A DNA stretch of 64,000 bases from Malaya genurostris (lineage: Eukaryota; Arthropoda; Insecta; Diptera; Culicidae), in NCBI RefSeq assembly GCF_030247185.1, contig NC_080571.1:340385379-340449378 (forward strand), written 5' to 3'. Position numbers and translations under genes: made by a program. Positions within the stretch are counted from its first letter, which is position 1. Each line of letters begins with the position of its first letter. This document shows, piece by piece, positions 44,103 to 54,258 of this stretch. The notes beneath the pieces are model-generated. The model worked only from the letters and a program-made list of their open reading frames with translations. It ran no database searches and was not told the origin of the DNA.

Positions 44103-45136
44103 GTGCACTGCAAAACTAGTCAACTAGAAAGAAGGGAAACAATTGTGCACAGTTGTTTGGAAAATCCATTGTGGTCTGCATCTAGGCTAGCTAAACAGCT
44201 GAAATTGCCCAGAAATACCGTATGGCGCGTTATCAAACGGTATAAGGAAACATTGACGACGATTCGGAAGCCTCAAGTCAATCGTCGTGGAAATGGAACT
44301 GTCGACCGCAAACTGCGTGGTAAGATTTTGAAGACGATTAAGAGGAGTTCTAATCTGTCGGACCGTGATTTAGCCAGAAAATTCGGTGCTGTCCATAGTA
44401 CCGTAAGGAGAACTCGACTCAAGTCGTATCGAGCTAGCAAACAGCCGAATCGGACCATAAAACAGAATGGTAGGGTCAAAATTTGTGCTCGGAAACTATA
44501 TGACCAGGTGCTGACCAAGTTCGACGGGTGTCTTCTGATGGACGATGAAACCTATGTCAAGGCTGACTTCGGGCAAATCCCAGGTCAAAAATTTTACTTG
44601 GCAACGGCTCGGTGGGATGTTCTAGCCAAATTTAAATTTGTTTTTGCCGACAAATTTGCAAGAAAATTTATGATTTGGCAGGGCATTTGCAACTGTGGCA
44701 AAAAAACGAAAGTTTTCATTACAAATAAGACAACGACATCGGAACTACACCAAAAAGAGTGTCTCCAAAAACGAATTTTGCCGTTCATTAGATCCCACGA
44801 CCATCCCGTAATGTTTTGGCCAGATTTGGCAAGCTGCCATTAGAGCAAAGTCGTTCAAGAATGGTATGCAGAGAAAGGGGTCCAGTTTGTTCCGGAAAAA
44901 CCTTAACCCACCCAACTGCCCCAGTTCTTCCGCCCTATTGAGAAATACTGGGCAATTATGAAGAGGAGACTCAAGGCAAAGCGAAAGGTTGTCAAAGACA
45001 TCAATCAGATCAGACGACCTGGTGGAATAAGGTAGCTAAAACGATGGACGAAGAAGGTTTGCGCCGCCTAATGAGCCGTGTTACAGGAAAAATTCGAGAA
45101 TTCCTTGGAAACCGTGACGACCGTAATTTTTCTTAA
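44103..45136 (+). pseudogene. DD37E-type transposase of a second lineage, disrupted
   Basis: A 246-codon frame from ATG 44103 has two helix-turn-helix regions (WSASRLAKQLKLPRNTVWRV and SDRDLARKFGAVHSTV). The catalytic core follows: LLMDDETYVKADFGQIPGQK (first Asp), FMIWQGICNCGKKTKVFIT and FWPDLASCH (second Asp). A TAG then replaces the next Tyr at 44841. Reading continues SKVVQEWYAEKGVQFVPEKP, another stop and a frame shift, then FRPIEKYWAIMKRRLK with the Glu, 37 residues after the second Asp once the shift is allowed for. The end is near EFLGNRDDRNFS, TAA 45134-45136. Clearly related to, but distinct from, the three ITmD37E copies. Terminal inverted repeats were not located. Confidence 0.85.
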
Positions 45137-45389
45137 AAGTATAAAGAAAAGGCTACATTTACTAATTCACTAATAAATAAATGAAATTCAGGCTATTGTC
45201 TTTGTTCCAATTCTATCTGAAGCAAGCTTTATCTTTTGTAGCAGTGTGTCTTTTCCAGGCTCGTGAGTTACTGCACAGATTCAAGAAGTGAGGGAATTTT
45301 CCAGATTAGCTTTGAGATTTGCTGTTCTCCTAGTCACGTTTGGCTTTGTGAGAAATTATATGCACACATTCACAGGCTTCAGTGACTTA

Positions 45390-46652
45390 ACAGTTCGGCT
45401 GAAAAGTTCGTATCGTTTAATAGAAACACACATTTTTTTCCCAAAATTCGTTTTTATTATTCAACATAATGGCCATCAGAGGCGATACAGCGATTATAGC
45501 GATCTTCCAACTTTTCGATACCATTTTTGTAGTACGATTTGTCCTTTGCCTCAAAATAGGCCTCAGTTTCAGCGATTACCTCTTCATTGCTTCTAAATTT
45601 TTTACCAGCGAGCATTTTCTTGAGGTCTGAGAACAGGAAAAAGTCACTGGGGGCCAAATCTGGAGAATACGGTGGATGAGGGAGCAATTCGAAGCCCAAT
45701 TCGTTCAATTCCAGCATGGTTTTCATCGACTTGTGACACGGTGCATTGTCTTGATGAAACAAAACTTTTTTCTTCTTCAAATGTGGCCGTTTTTTTTAAA
45801 TTTCATCCTTCAAACGCTCTAGTAACGCTTTTCAAGGTAGTCGATGAAAATTATACCATGCGAATCCCAAAATACAGACGCCATAACCTTACCGGCCGAT
45901 TGTTGAGTCTTTCCACGCTTTGGGTTCGGTTCATTGCGTGCAGTCCACTCAGCTGACTGTCGATTGGACTCCGGAGTGAAGTGATGGAGCCATGTTTCGT
46001 CCATTGTTATATATCGACGAAAAAAATCGGTTTTATTTCGATATAACAGCTCCAAACACTGCTCAGAATCATCAATTCGTTGTTGTTTTTGATCGATTGT
46101 GAGCTCACGCGGCACCCATTTTGCACAAAGCTTTCTCATATCAAAATATTCGTGAATAATATGTCCAACACGTTCCTTTGATATCTTTAGGGTGTCAGCT
46201 ATCTCAATCAACTTCTCTTTACGGTCATTGAAAATCATTTTGTGGGTTTTTTTTCACGTTTTCATCGGTAACAGCCTCTTTTGGACGTCCACTGCGTTCA
46301 TCGTCTTCGGTGCTCATATGACCAGTACGAAATTTTGCAAACCACTTACGAATTGTTGCTTCGCCCGGTGCAGAGTCTGGATAGCACTCATCAAGCCATT
46401 TTTTGGTATCGGCGGCACTTTTTTTCATCAAAAAGTAGTGTTTCATCAACACACGAAATTCCTTTTTTTCCATTTTTTTCACAATAACAAAAGTAGCTTC
46501 ACTCAAAATGCAATATCTCACAAACTAATAATCAGACAGCTGTCAAATTTATACACGTATCTTTTGAAGGTTGGTACTAACTGAAAATGGTATGGATTTA
46601 ATTCTAGTGGCGCCCTCTCATAGAAACGATACGAACTTTTCAGCCGATCTGT
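45390..46652 (-). mobile_element. Irritans-subfamily mariner, 1263 bp, both ends present
   Basis: The left end ACAGTTCGGCTGAAAAGTTC and right end, inverted, ACAGATCGGCTGAAAAGTTC match over about 29 bp with two mismatches. TA flanks both (45388-45389 and 46653-46654). Length is close to the 1.28-1.3 kb of Himar-type elements. Confidence 0.92.
45457..46473 (-). pseudogene. Mariner (irritans-type) transposase, nearly intact
   Basis: Begins MEKKEFRVLMKHYFLMKK at 46473. It has the linker STEDDERSGRP, then a frameshift after DENVKK near 46235. It resumes with KLIEIADTLKISKERVGHII and then TMDETWLHHFTPESN (first Asp) and SVFWDSHGIIFIDYLEK. A deletion of roughly 30 bp and frame change follow near 45800-45820, then KKKVLFHQDNAPCHKSM (second Asp) and HPPYSPDLAPSDFFLFSDLK (third Asp, 34 residues later, DD34D). 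The end is DRYNRCIASDGHYVE at 45457. All three catalytic residues are kept; only the two lesions inactivate it. Very close to Himar1-type transposases from memory of the family. Confidence 0.92.
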
Positions 46653-46654
46653 TA

Positions 46655-46894
46655 CAACGCAAACGATCACGAAAGCATGTAAATTTGCACAGTATATAAA
46701 AACGGGCTTGGAAAATTACATCAAAAATGTTGTATGTATTTTACAAGTCAGCTAGTTTTATGATTATTAAATGACTGGATTTTACAAGAATGATTTCAAT
46801 TTTGGAAACAATTTCACTGCTTTTGACTGTAATTAGTACTGGTGGCAACCGGCTGAATTTATATGTGCAATTTTTACCTGCCAAGCCAAGAATG
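46655..46894. other. No gene recognised
   Basis: AT-rich spacer between the mariner and the SINE-like piece; no motif found. Confidence 0.4.
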
Positions 46895-46960
46895 TGCTTC
46901 TGTGGTTCAGTCTATTAACGGACGTACTTCGCAATCCAATGATTCTCGGTTCCAGAGTTA
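46895..46960 (+). repeat. tRNA-like SINE head, copy 1
   Basis: 'gcttctgtggttcagtctat' and 'gattctcggttccag' match 62579-62640 over about 60 bp. The segments resemble pol III A box (TGGTTCAGTCT) and B box (GGTTCCAG). No extended tail match, so it is probably a truncated SINE or tRNA-derived pseudogene. Confidence 0.5.
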
Positions 46961-48588
46961 CCATATTTACAGATTTTGCTGAAAAAACCACCGATGTTTT
47001 TTCCTATTTTTTCTAAATTTTCAAATTTAAAGATTTTCAAATGAATCATTCGCGGAAAAATCTTGATCCCTTTAACATTATGAATGAAAAAAAACATCAT
47101 AACAATCAGAATCAATTGACTAATTAATTTGAACTCGACACCTAGTAAATAGAGATCTGCTGAACAAGCAATAAATAACGCCAAATGACTACGAACAAAC
47201 TTCCACATCATTGTCCAACCCGAAGCTAGTTACTACTCATTGATAGAGCATTTCTCCCCCCAACAAACAAAGACAAAAAAACGATGTTTCCATCCATAAA
47301 ACTTAACCCTTTCAACACTGGTTCGCATCCCGCCTGCTGCTGCACTAGTCTACTAGATTTTATCGTTTCTTTTTCCTCGTTCCTATTTTAGCGTACCTAT
47401 CTTTCGGGAAGAACAAGAAAATTAATTATTTATAGCTTACAAGAGCCCTCGGACGTTCGTTCATCCTCCGGGCGCACATGCGACAACTATAAACACAATC
47501 CCCTTTTTTCGCCATGATTCGGGTTAGCCGTCAAGCTGGTCTCTCTCTCTCTCTCTCTCTCCGTCCCTCTTGCTTCGTTAAAAACAAGTGCATCGAAGAA
47601 GCCGAACGAGCCGCCGCCGTCGTACACCTGATAGGATGACGTTTCTTCCCCCCAGCCTGCCTTGTTTTTCAATGTTCGGCCTTCAGCTGTTTCGTGTGTG
47701 AAAATCGGAACAGATTTTCGAGCAATAGAAAATGAATTACACACTTACGGCCCTGTCCAAATCGACTATCCCGCAAGTCCCAATCCTCCCCCCTCCGTTC
47801 CCCTCGGTTCCGATTGTTCTCTTCATCCAGACCCTTTGCAGTATTAGAGCATTAGCTGATGCACCCTTCGAGAACTGCCGTTTCTGTCTGTTCCGCAAGG
47901 GAATTCCTCATCTCTCGTGCACATGCTGTTGCTGCAAACACTGCCCCGTAACAATTCTCCCAGTTATGTAACAACAATAATAATAATAATAACAATTCAC
48001 CCCACACAGGAAGGAAACAAGCGACGTGCACTCGCTGGAACGAGGGAAGCAAAGGGGAAAGATTCGGAAATGAGTTTCCCACCCTTCGCAGTCGGTTCTC
48101 GCCGTGACAGTAGCACAGTAGCCGGCCTGCCGGAATCTAACCCCGTGCCCGACTGTCGTCTTTCTTCTGTGTGTGGCATCAGACGAAGGGATGACGGTTT
48201 CGGGGGATTTTCCGGAGGGTTTGATCGGGATGAGCACTTATTGTCATCATCATCCGTAACACATGCGAACAATTGGTGACCCTCTCCTGTTCCGGGTACG
48301 AAGGAAACTAGCGGGGTAGGGTGATTGCTGTTACACTTGTCGCACCGACTAGGATCAGCAGGAGGATGTGTGTCATGTGTAGCAAAATCAAATTTCCGTA
48401 AAAGTTGCTATCACTCCTCCTCCTCTCAGCTTTCCCTCAATTTATTTTCATCGGCGTGGCGCGAAGGGCGACTTCCAAAATTAATGACTTGAGGTAACCC
48501 TGATCGCTTACATTTTCCCAGAAAAAAATGTCATCGGGAGCCGCCGCACTTCAAACCTCGATCCGATCCGACAGGGCGGAACTGTAGT
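46961..48588. other. No gene; low-repeat DNA
   Basis: Contains a CT run (about 47539-47562) and an ATA run (about 47979-47992). Open frames on both strands around 47487-48279 overlap each other and carry no domain. Possible intronic host DNA. Confidence 0.4.
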
Positions 48589-48589
48589 A

Positions 48590-49514
48590 AAGGGTGATTT
48601 TTTAAGAGCTTGAGAACTTTTTTAAACAATAAAACGCATAAAATTTGCAAAATCTCATCGGTTCTTTATTTTAAACGTTAGATTGGTACATGACATTTAC
48701 TTTTTGAAGATAATTTCATTTAAATGTTGACCGCGGCTGCGTCTTAGGTGGTCCATTCGGAAAATCCGCTTTTTTATCGACAAATTTTGTTCAGCGATGA
48801 GGCTCATTTCTGGTTGAATGGCTACGTAAATAAGCAAAATTGCCGCATTTGGAGTGAAGAGCAACCAGAAGCCGTTCAAGAACTGCCCATGCATCCCGAA
48901 AAATGCACTGTTTGGTGTGGTTTGTACGCTGGTGGAATCATTGGACCGTATTTTTTCAAAGATGCTGTTGGACGCAACGTTACAGTGAATGGCGATCGCT
49001 ATCGTTCGATGCTAACAAACTTTTTGTTGCCAAAAATGGAAGAACTGAACTTGGTTGACATGTGGTTTCAACAAGATGGCGCTACATGCCACACAGCTCG
49101 CGATTCTATGGCCATTTTGAGGGAAAACTTCGGAGAACAATTCATCTCAAGAAATGGACCGGTAAGTTGGCCACCAAGATCATGCGATTTGACGCCTTTA
49201 GACTATTTTTTGTGGGGCTACGTCAAGTCTAAAGTCTACAGAAATAAGCCAGTAACTATTCCAGCTTTGGAAGACAACATTTCCGAAGAAATTCGGGCTA
49301 TTCCGGCCGAAATGCTCGAAAAAGTTGCCCAAAATTGGACTTTCCGAATGGACCACCTAAGACGCAGCCGCGGTCAACATTTAAATGAAATTATCTTCAA
49401 AAAGTAAATGTCATGTACCAATCTAACGTTTAAAATAAAGAACCGATGAGATTTTGCAAATTTTATGCGTTTTATTGTTTAAAAAAGTTCTCAAGCTCTT
49501 AAAAAATCACCCTT
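48590..49514 (+). mobile_element. DD41D (rosa-type) mariner with 5' half replaced by inverted 3' end
   Basis: Both ends are the same 174 bp in opposite orientation (48590-48763 and 49341-49514), starting AAGGGTGATTTTTTAAGAGC, with TA on each side (48588-48589 and 49515-49516). The arms include the inverted codons for the last 21 or so transposase residues, so the left arm is a copy of the gene's 3' end rather than a native terminal repeat. At 925 bp the element has lost its N-terminal coding half. Confidence 0.9.
48748..49407 (+). pseudogene. DD41D transposase, C-terminal catalytic part only
   Basis: The open frame gives NPLFYRQILFSDEAHFWLNG (first Asp), WCGLYAGGIIGPYFF, MWFQQDGATCHTARDSM (second Asp) and SCDLTPLDYFLWGYVKSKVY (third Asp; 41 residues lie between the second and third). 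It ends RMDHLRRSRGQHLNEIIFKK, with the stop at 49405-49407. That spacing defines the DD41D/rosa group. The DNA-binding N-terminus (roughly 120-130 residues by comparison with relatives) is missing, and the first codons of this frame come from the inverted arm. The catalytic domain itself is uninterrupted. Confidence 0.9.
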
Positions 49515-49516
49515 TA

Positions 49517-51480
49517 TTTCGGTCAGTCAGAGTTAGTTTTTTAGTTTTGCTTGCGACGGAAGTGCTCATCAAAGCAAACCATGCTCTGCATGTTTGCATG
49601 CTTCGCGAAGAAATCCGCTGAAAACAAATCACTTTACGCCTACTTGGATGTTGGCGTGTTTTTTTTTTAATATTCGAACATTTATGGAATTTGCAGAAAT
49701 GATGATCATAATGAGTGGAAAGTGTTTAATCTGAGACACTGAGTTGTAATTTTTATTCCAGAAGAGGGACTCATTGTAGTGTAGGCAACAAATGATTGAT
49801 TGATTCAATGGCGGCAAAGAGACGTCTTTACAGGGGATGTGAAGTACCATAAATTTTCATCAATTCAATCAATCAATGTTGGTAGGTGAATTTTTCTTAA
49901 TTTCCACAACTGTGCTTTGTTTGATCTCTTGGCTATTTTTGAATCATGAAGTGTTTTTTTTCATGGTCGAAAACTAGGTGAATTCGAAAAGAAAGGACTT
50001 TAAAAGCATGCTTTTATTACCTCATTTAGTAGTTTAGTATCGATGTAATACCTCTTTCTATGCAGAATTGAATCTCTAATTAAATCAGTTGACAAAAAAA
50101 AACGGTTTTCTAAGTGCGAAACTCGGATTGACAGCAAATAGAGAAAACCGCTGATGAATGTTTTGAGTTTGGTTTAAATTCCTATTCGCATATCTACCGA
50201 ACTAGCGGCCAGCTTTAAAAATTGTGTAGACTGTCAATCTGTGTACCACTACGGTCAGATCGTAATTTTTGGTTCACCAGAGAAATAATTTTATCGATTA
50301 GCATACTAGGCCTACCAAATCCTATTCGTCGTCAATGGCATTTGTTCGGTCGATTTTGAAAGTTTAACAAAATTGTCTAACATTTCATTCTTTTATTGCA
50401 GTAGGTCCATAACCTAGGCATAATTTTCGATTAATTTTAGTAGCTGAAAATCTGTTTTGAATAAACAAAATCTTACTACCGGGCAAACTTTACAGCTGGC
50501 AATGGCAATGCATTATCGCCGATATTGTTTACTGTACGCACAGATAGGTAAATGACTACTGAATCGAAACAATGTCTGATGCAGCTGCACAAGCAGTGCA
50601 AGTATCTATTATTTTATTTTTGTAAAGCACCAAAACTTCAATTCTTTCCACAATTTAATTCAAATTGTAGAAAACTGAAAGGAAAAGAAATTCTTAGAAA
50701 TTTTAATCGTTTTGGGCATTTCATTTGCTTCCCGGCTCATAAAATCATAAACCCGGTAGGTTACCTGGAAGAAGGTGGTTGTTCCTAAAACGCTACACTT
50801 TTGGAAGTTTTAATTGGCTTTGTAATACTGAAAGCTGCGATTTAATCATAATTTAACATTATTTCAAATAAACGCAATATTTTTTCATATTGAGAATAGA
50901 GATTTCTGAAATTTATTAAAACAATATTAGAAGAAAGAAGAGGCACAAATGCTTGATACTCTGTATTGAGAAAAAAAAATTGAGGTCAAGCTAGGATCTT
51001 TTAATGCGTAAAACGATAACCTGGCAAACAAGAAGTAAGGTAAAGTTTGATAAAGATGTTGATGTCGCTCACTCCTTGGAAGTTCAAATTAACCTTTCAA
51101 TATTATAAGTTATGATTCAACTGTGTCTTAACATCGTTTTCTAGCAGACCCAGTTCCACTATTTGCCAGAGACTAGAGATTTCGAAAATTTGTTGAAAAA
51201 TATTAGAAGAAAAAACAGAAATGCTTGAGTCAGGCTTCGTGGATCTTTTGATAAGTGAAATGATAACCTGAAAACAAGTAGCAAGGTAAAGTTTGATAAG
51301 GAGACAATGAAAAAACATATCTTTTCCAGAAGATATTTAGAAATTAAAAGAGCCCTCCAAAAATTCAGTTTTAATGTTTTCTGAAAGATGCAAATGGGTA
51401 TCTGTAAAAAGCCTAATAATCAGTTCTAAACTTGTAATTCTACTGAAATTCATACAAATTCACATTCAAAAACATAGAAA
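49517..51480. other. No gene recognised
   Basis: AT-rich DNA. Two related segments (about 50880-51060 and 51160-51310, sharing 'aatattagaagaa', 'gataacctg' and 'aaggtaaagtttgataa') suggest a local duplication. No coding motif. Confidence 0.45.
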
Positions 51481-53345
51481 CGAAGTAACACTACGCTGAA
51501 AAAAAAGATTTTCAAAATTCAAAGTCGATTTGCAAAAAGTACGCCATTTTCGAATTCATTGAAATGTTGTCCCAAAGTAGAATTCGTATGTTGCAAGAGG
51601 GGCATTTATAGGAAGAAATTTTTTTTTCATACAAAAACTTTTTTTATAGTTTTTTAAGTCATTTTTTCCAGTGTGGAACTCGATAATGATATTTTAAAAC
51701 ATTTTTTTTTCTACATTTCACCGATTTTGTAAGAATCATCAGTGAAACAATTTTTTTATAGAATTTGCCGTTTTTCTACAATAACTATTATACAAAAAAT
51801 AGGTTAAAAACCCTTTTCAAAAGACAGTCTAGATCAATTTTGGGAAAAACAAAGTATGCAAAGTGGTTTTTTTGTGACAAAATTTACACGCCCAGAGAGT
51901 TTCATTCTAATCGTGATTTGGCGTAAAATTAGTCTATTCGAAACCTACACTGCAAAAAAAAACGATTTAAAAATTCAAAGTCGTTTTGCAAAAAAAAACG
52001 CTATTTTCGATTTCAATGAAATATAATTCCAAGGTAGGTAATTATTTTCCCTGTCAACTTTCCAGATGTTGCAAGAGAAGCATTTTTAAGGGAAAAAATT
52101 TTTCAAACAAAAAATTTTTCATTATTTTTTTAGTTTTTAAAGTCAATTTTTTCAGTCCAAGTTTTTATATAAATATTTTAATTCAAAAATTTTATTGATT
52201 TTGTAAGAATCATTAGTGCAACAATTTTTTGTGAAGTTGTGCCATTTCTTCAATAACTATTTGAAAACAATAGGTTAAGAAAAAGTTTGAACCTTTCTCA
52301 AAAGACGGTCTAGATCAATTTTGGGAAAAACAATGTATCCAAAGTGGCCTTTTGTGACAAAATTTACATGTCCAGAAAGTTTCATTCAAATTTGATACAG
52401 ACTGTTGTCAACAGCGAATACGATTTGGCATGAATCCTACACTGAAAATAAAAGATTTTCAAAATTCAAATTTTTTAGTTCAATCCCAAGGCGGGTAATT
52501 ATTTTCCCCATCAACTTTCCATATATTGCAAAAGGGGCATTTTTAAGAATTGAAGCTTTTCTAATAAATACTTTTTCAAGAATTTTCTAATAAATTTTCT
52601 AATAAATACTTTTTTAAGAATCACTAGAGCAACAATTTTTTCAAAGGATTTGCCATTTTTCTTCAATAACTATTTTAAAAAATAGGTTAAAAAAGTTTGA
52701 CCCTTTCTCAAAAGACAGTCTAGATCAATTTTGGGAAAAACAAGGTATGCAAAGTGGCTTTTTGTGATAAAATTCACACGCCCAGAGAGTTCTGAGAGAG
52801 TGGTGCCAACGGCGAATACGATTTGGCGTGAAATTCGTCTATTCACATCCTACACAGCAAAAAAAACGACTTTCAAAAATCAAAGTCGATTTGCAAAAAA
52901 AAACGCTATTTTAGATTTCAATGAAATATAATCCCAAGGTAGGTAATTATTTTATTTTTTTATTTTACAACTTTCCATATGTTGCAAGAGGCGCATTTTA
53001 AGGGAAAAAATTTTCAAACAAGTTTTCCATTAATTTTTTAGTTTTTAAAGTCAATTTTTTCAGTGCAAGTTTTTTTAAAATATTTTTATTCAAAAATTTT
53101 ATTGATTTTGTAAGAATCATTAGTGCAACAATGTTTTGTAAAATGTGCCATTTCTTCAATAACTATTTGAAAATAATAGGTTAAAAAAAGTTTGACCCTT
53201 TTCGAAAGACAGTCTAGATCAATTTTGGGAAAAACAATGTATCCAAAGTGGCCTTTGTGACAAAATTCACACGCTCAGAGAGTTTCATTCAAATTGTGAT
53301 GTTTTTAGTTTTTGATGTCAATTTTTTCAGTGTAGGACTCAATAT
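51480..53345. repeat. Tandem satellite, about four units of 410-495 bp
   Basis: The landmark TCTAGATCAATTTTGGGAAA recurs at about 51829, 52309, 52719 and 53213. Each unit also has 'ttcaaagtcg', 'tcccaaggtaggtaattatt', 'gttgcaagagg.gcattt' and 'cacgcccagagagtttc'. Units differ mainly by A/T-run length and small indels. Non-coding. Confidence 0.85.
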
Positions 53346-53860
53346 GGATTTTTGCCTTTCTTTATAGAAAGGTATTAGAATTGCTAGAAAACCCGACTTT
53401 CGAACGGAGCCTCGGAGACCCATAGTGTTATATACCATTCGACTCAGTTCGACGAGATCGGAAAATGTCTGTGTGTGCATTTTTCGAAGATATTTTTACC
53501 GCTCAATTTTCTCAGAGATGGCTGAACCGATTTTAACAAACTTAGGCTCGTTTGAAAGCTACTGTCGGACCATTGATCAAGTTCGAAGATCAAATGACTG
53601 TGACTTTCGGTTCCGGAGATATGATGGTAAAAGTTGCATAACTGACAAAACACGTTGTTTTTTTTACCGCGCAAGTTTCTCGGAGATGGCTGAACCAATT
53701 TTAACAAATCTAGGACCGTTTGAAAGCTATTGTTAGGCCATTGATCAAGTTTGAAGATCAAATGGCTGTGACTTTTGGTTCCGGAGATATGATGGTAAAA
53801 GTGACGTAACCGACAAAACACGTTGATTTTTACCGCTCTTATACATATAAGGGTGCCAAT
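53346..53860 (-). repeat. Dispersed repeat, copy 2, with internal duplication
   Basis: Inverse of 2458-2800, starting at 'tttgcctttctttatagaaa'. A 165-bp segment containing 'tcggagatggctgaacc' and 'gttccggagatatgatggta' is present twice (about 53500 and 53667), which the 2.5-kb copy lacks. Confidence 0.8.
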
Positions 53861-54005
53861 GTTTTGGGATCACCTATAATTTCGTAAAGCGCTAGTGCTC
53901 AAAAGTTTTAGCCCTCATGCAAAATTTGAGCTAAATCGGACATGCGTAAGGGGTGCTGCCCGGCGGTTAAGGTTTGAAAATTTTCGATCTTGAAAAAGCA
54001 CCATA

Positions 54006-54258
54006 CATGAAATTTCCAAAATCGAAAATTTGTTTTGATGCCGAAGCTCTTAAAACTGCATAAAACGTCGAGATTTAGTGTCATCTTAAAAAAAATTTTT
54101 TTTTGAAAAAATCAGCTTTCTGGGAAAATTTTGATATCCCAAAAAGTCGATTTTTTCAAAAAATTTTTTTTTCGAGATGACACTAAATCTCGACGTTTCA
54201 TGCAATTCTAAGCCCTTTTTGGCATCAAAATTATTTTTTCGATTTCGAAAATTTCATG
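54006..54258. repeat. Fold-back repeat, copy 2
   Basis: Arms of about 80 bp: ACGTCGAGATTTAGTGTCAT (about 54065) against ATGACACTAAATCTCGACGT (about 54177), extending outward through 'gaaatttccaaaatcgaaaa' and 'ttttcgatttcgaaaatttc'. Same family as 1050-1290. Confidence 0.78.

Noticed and set aside
47852..48279. Four overlapping frames of 76-120 codons
   Set aside because: Antisense pairs driven by simple repeats (ATA run) and GC-rich spacer.
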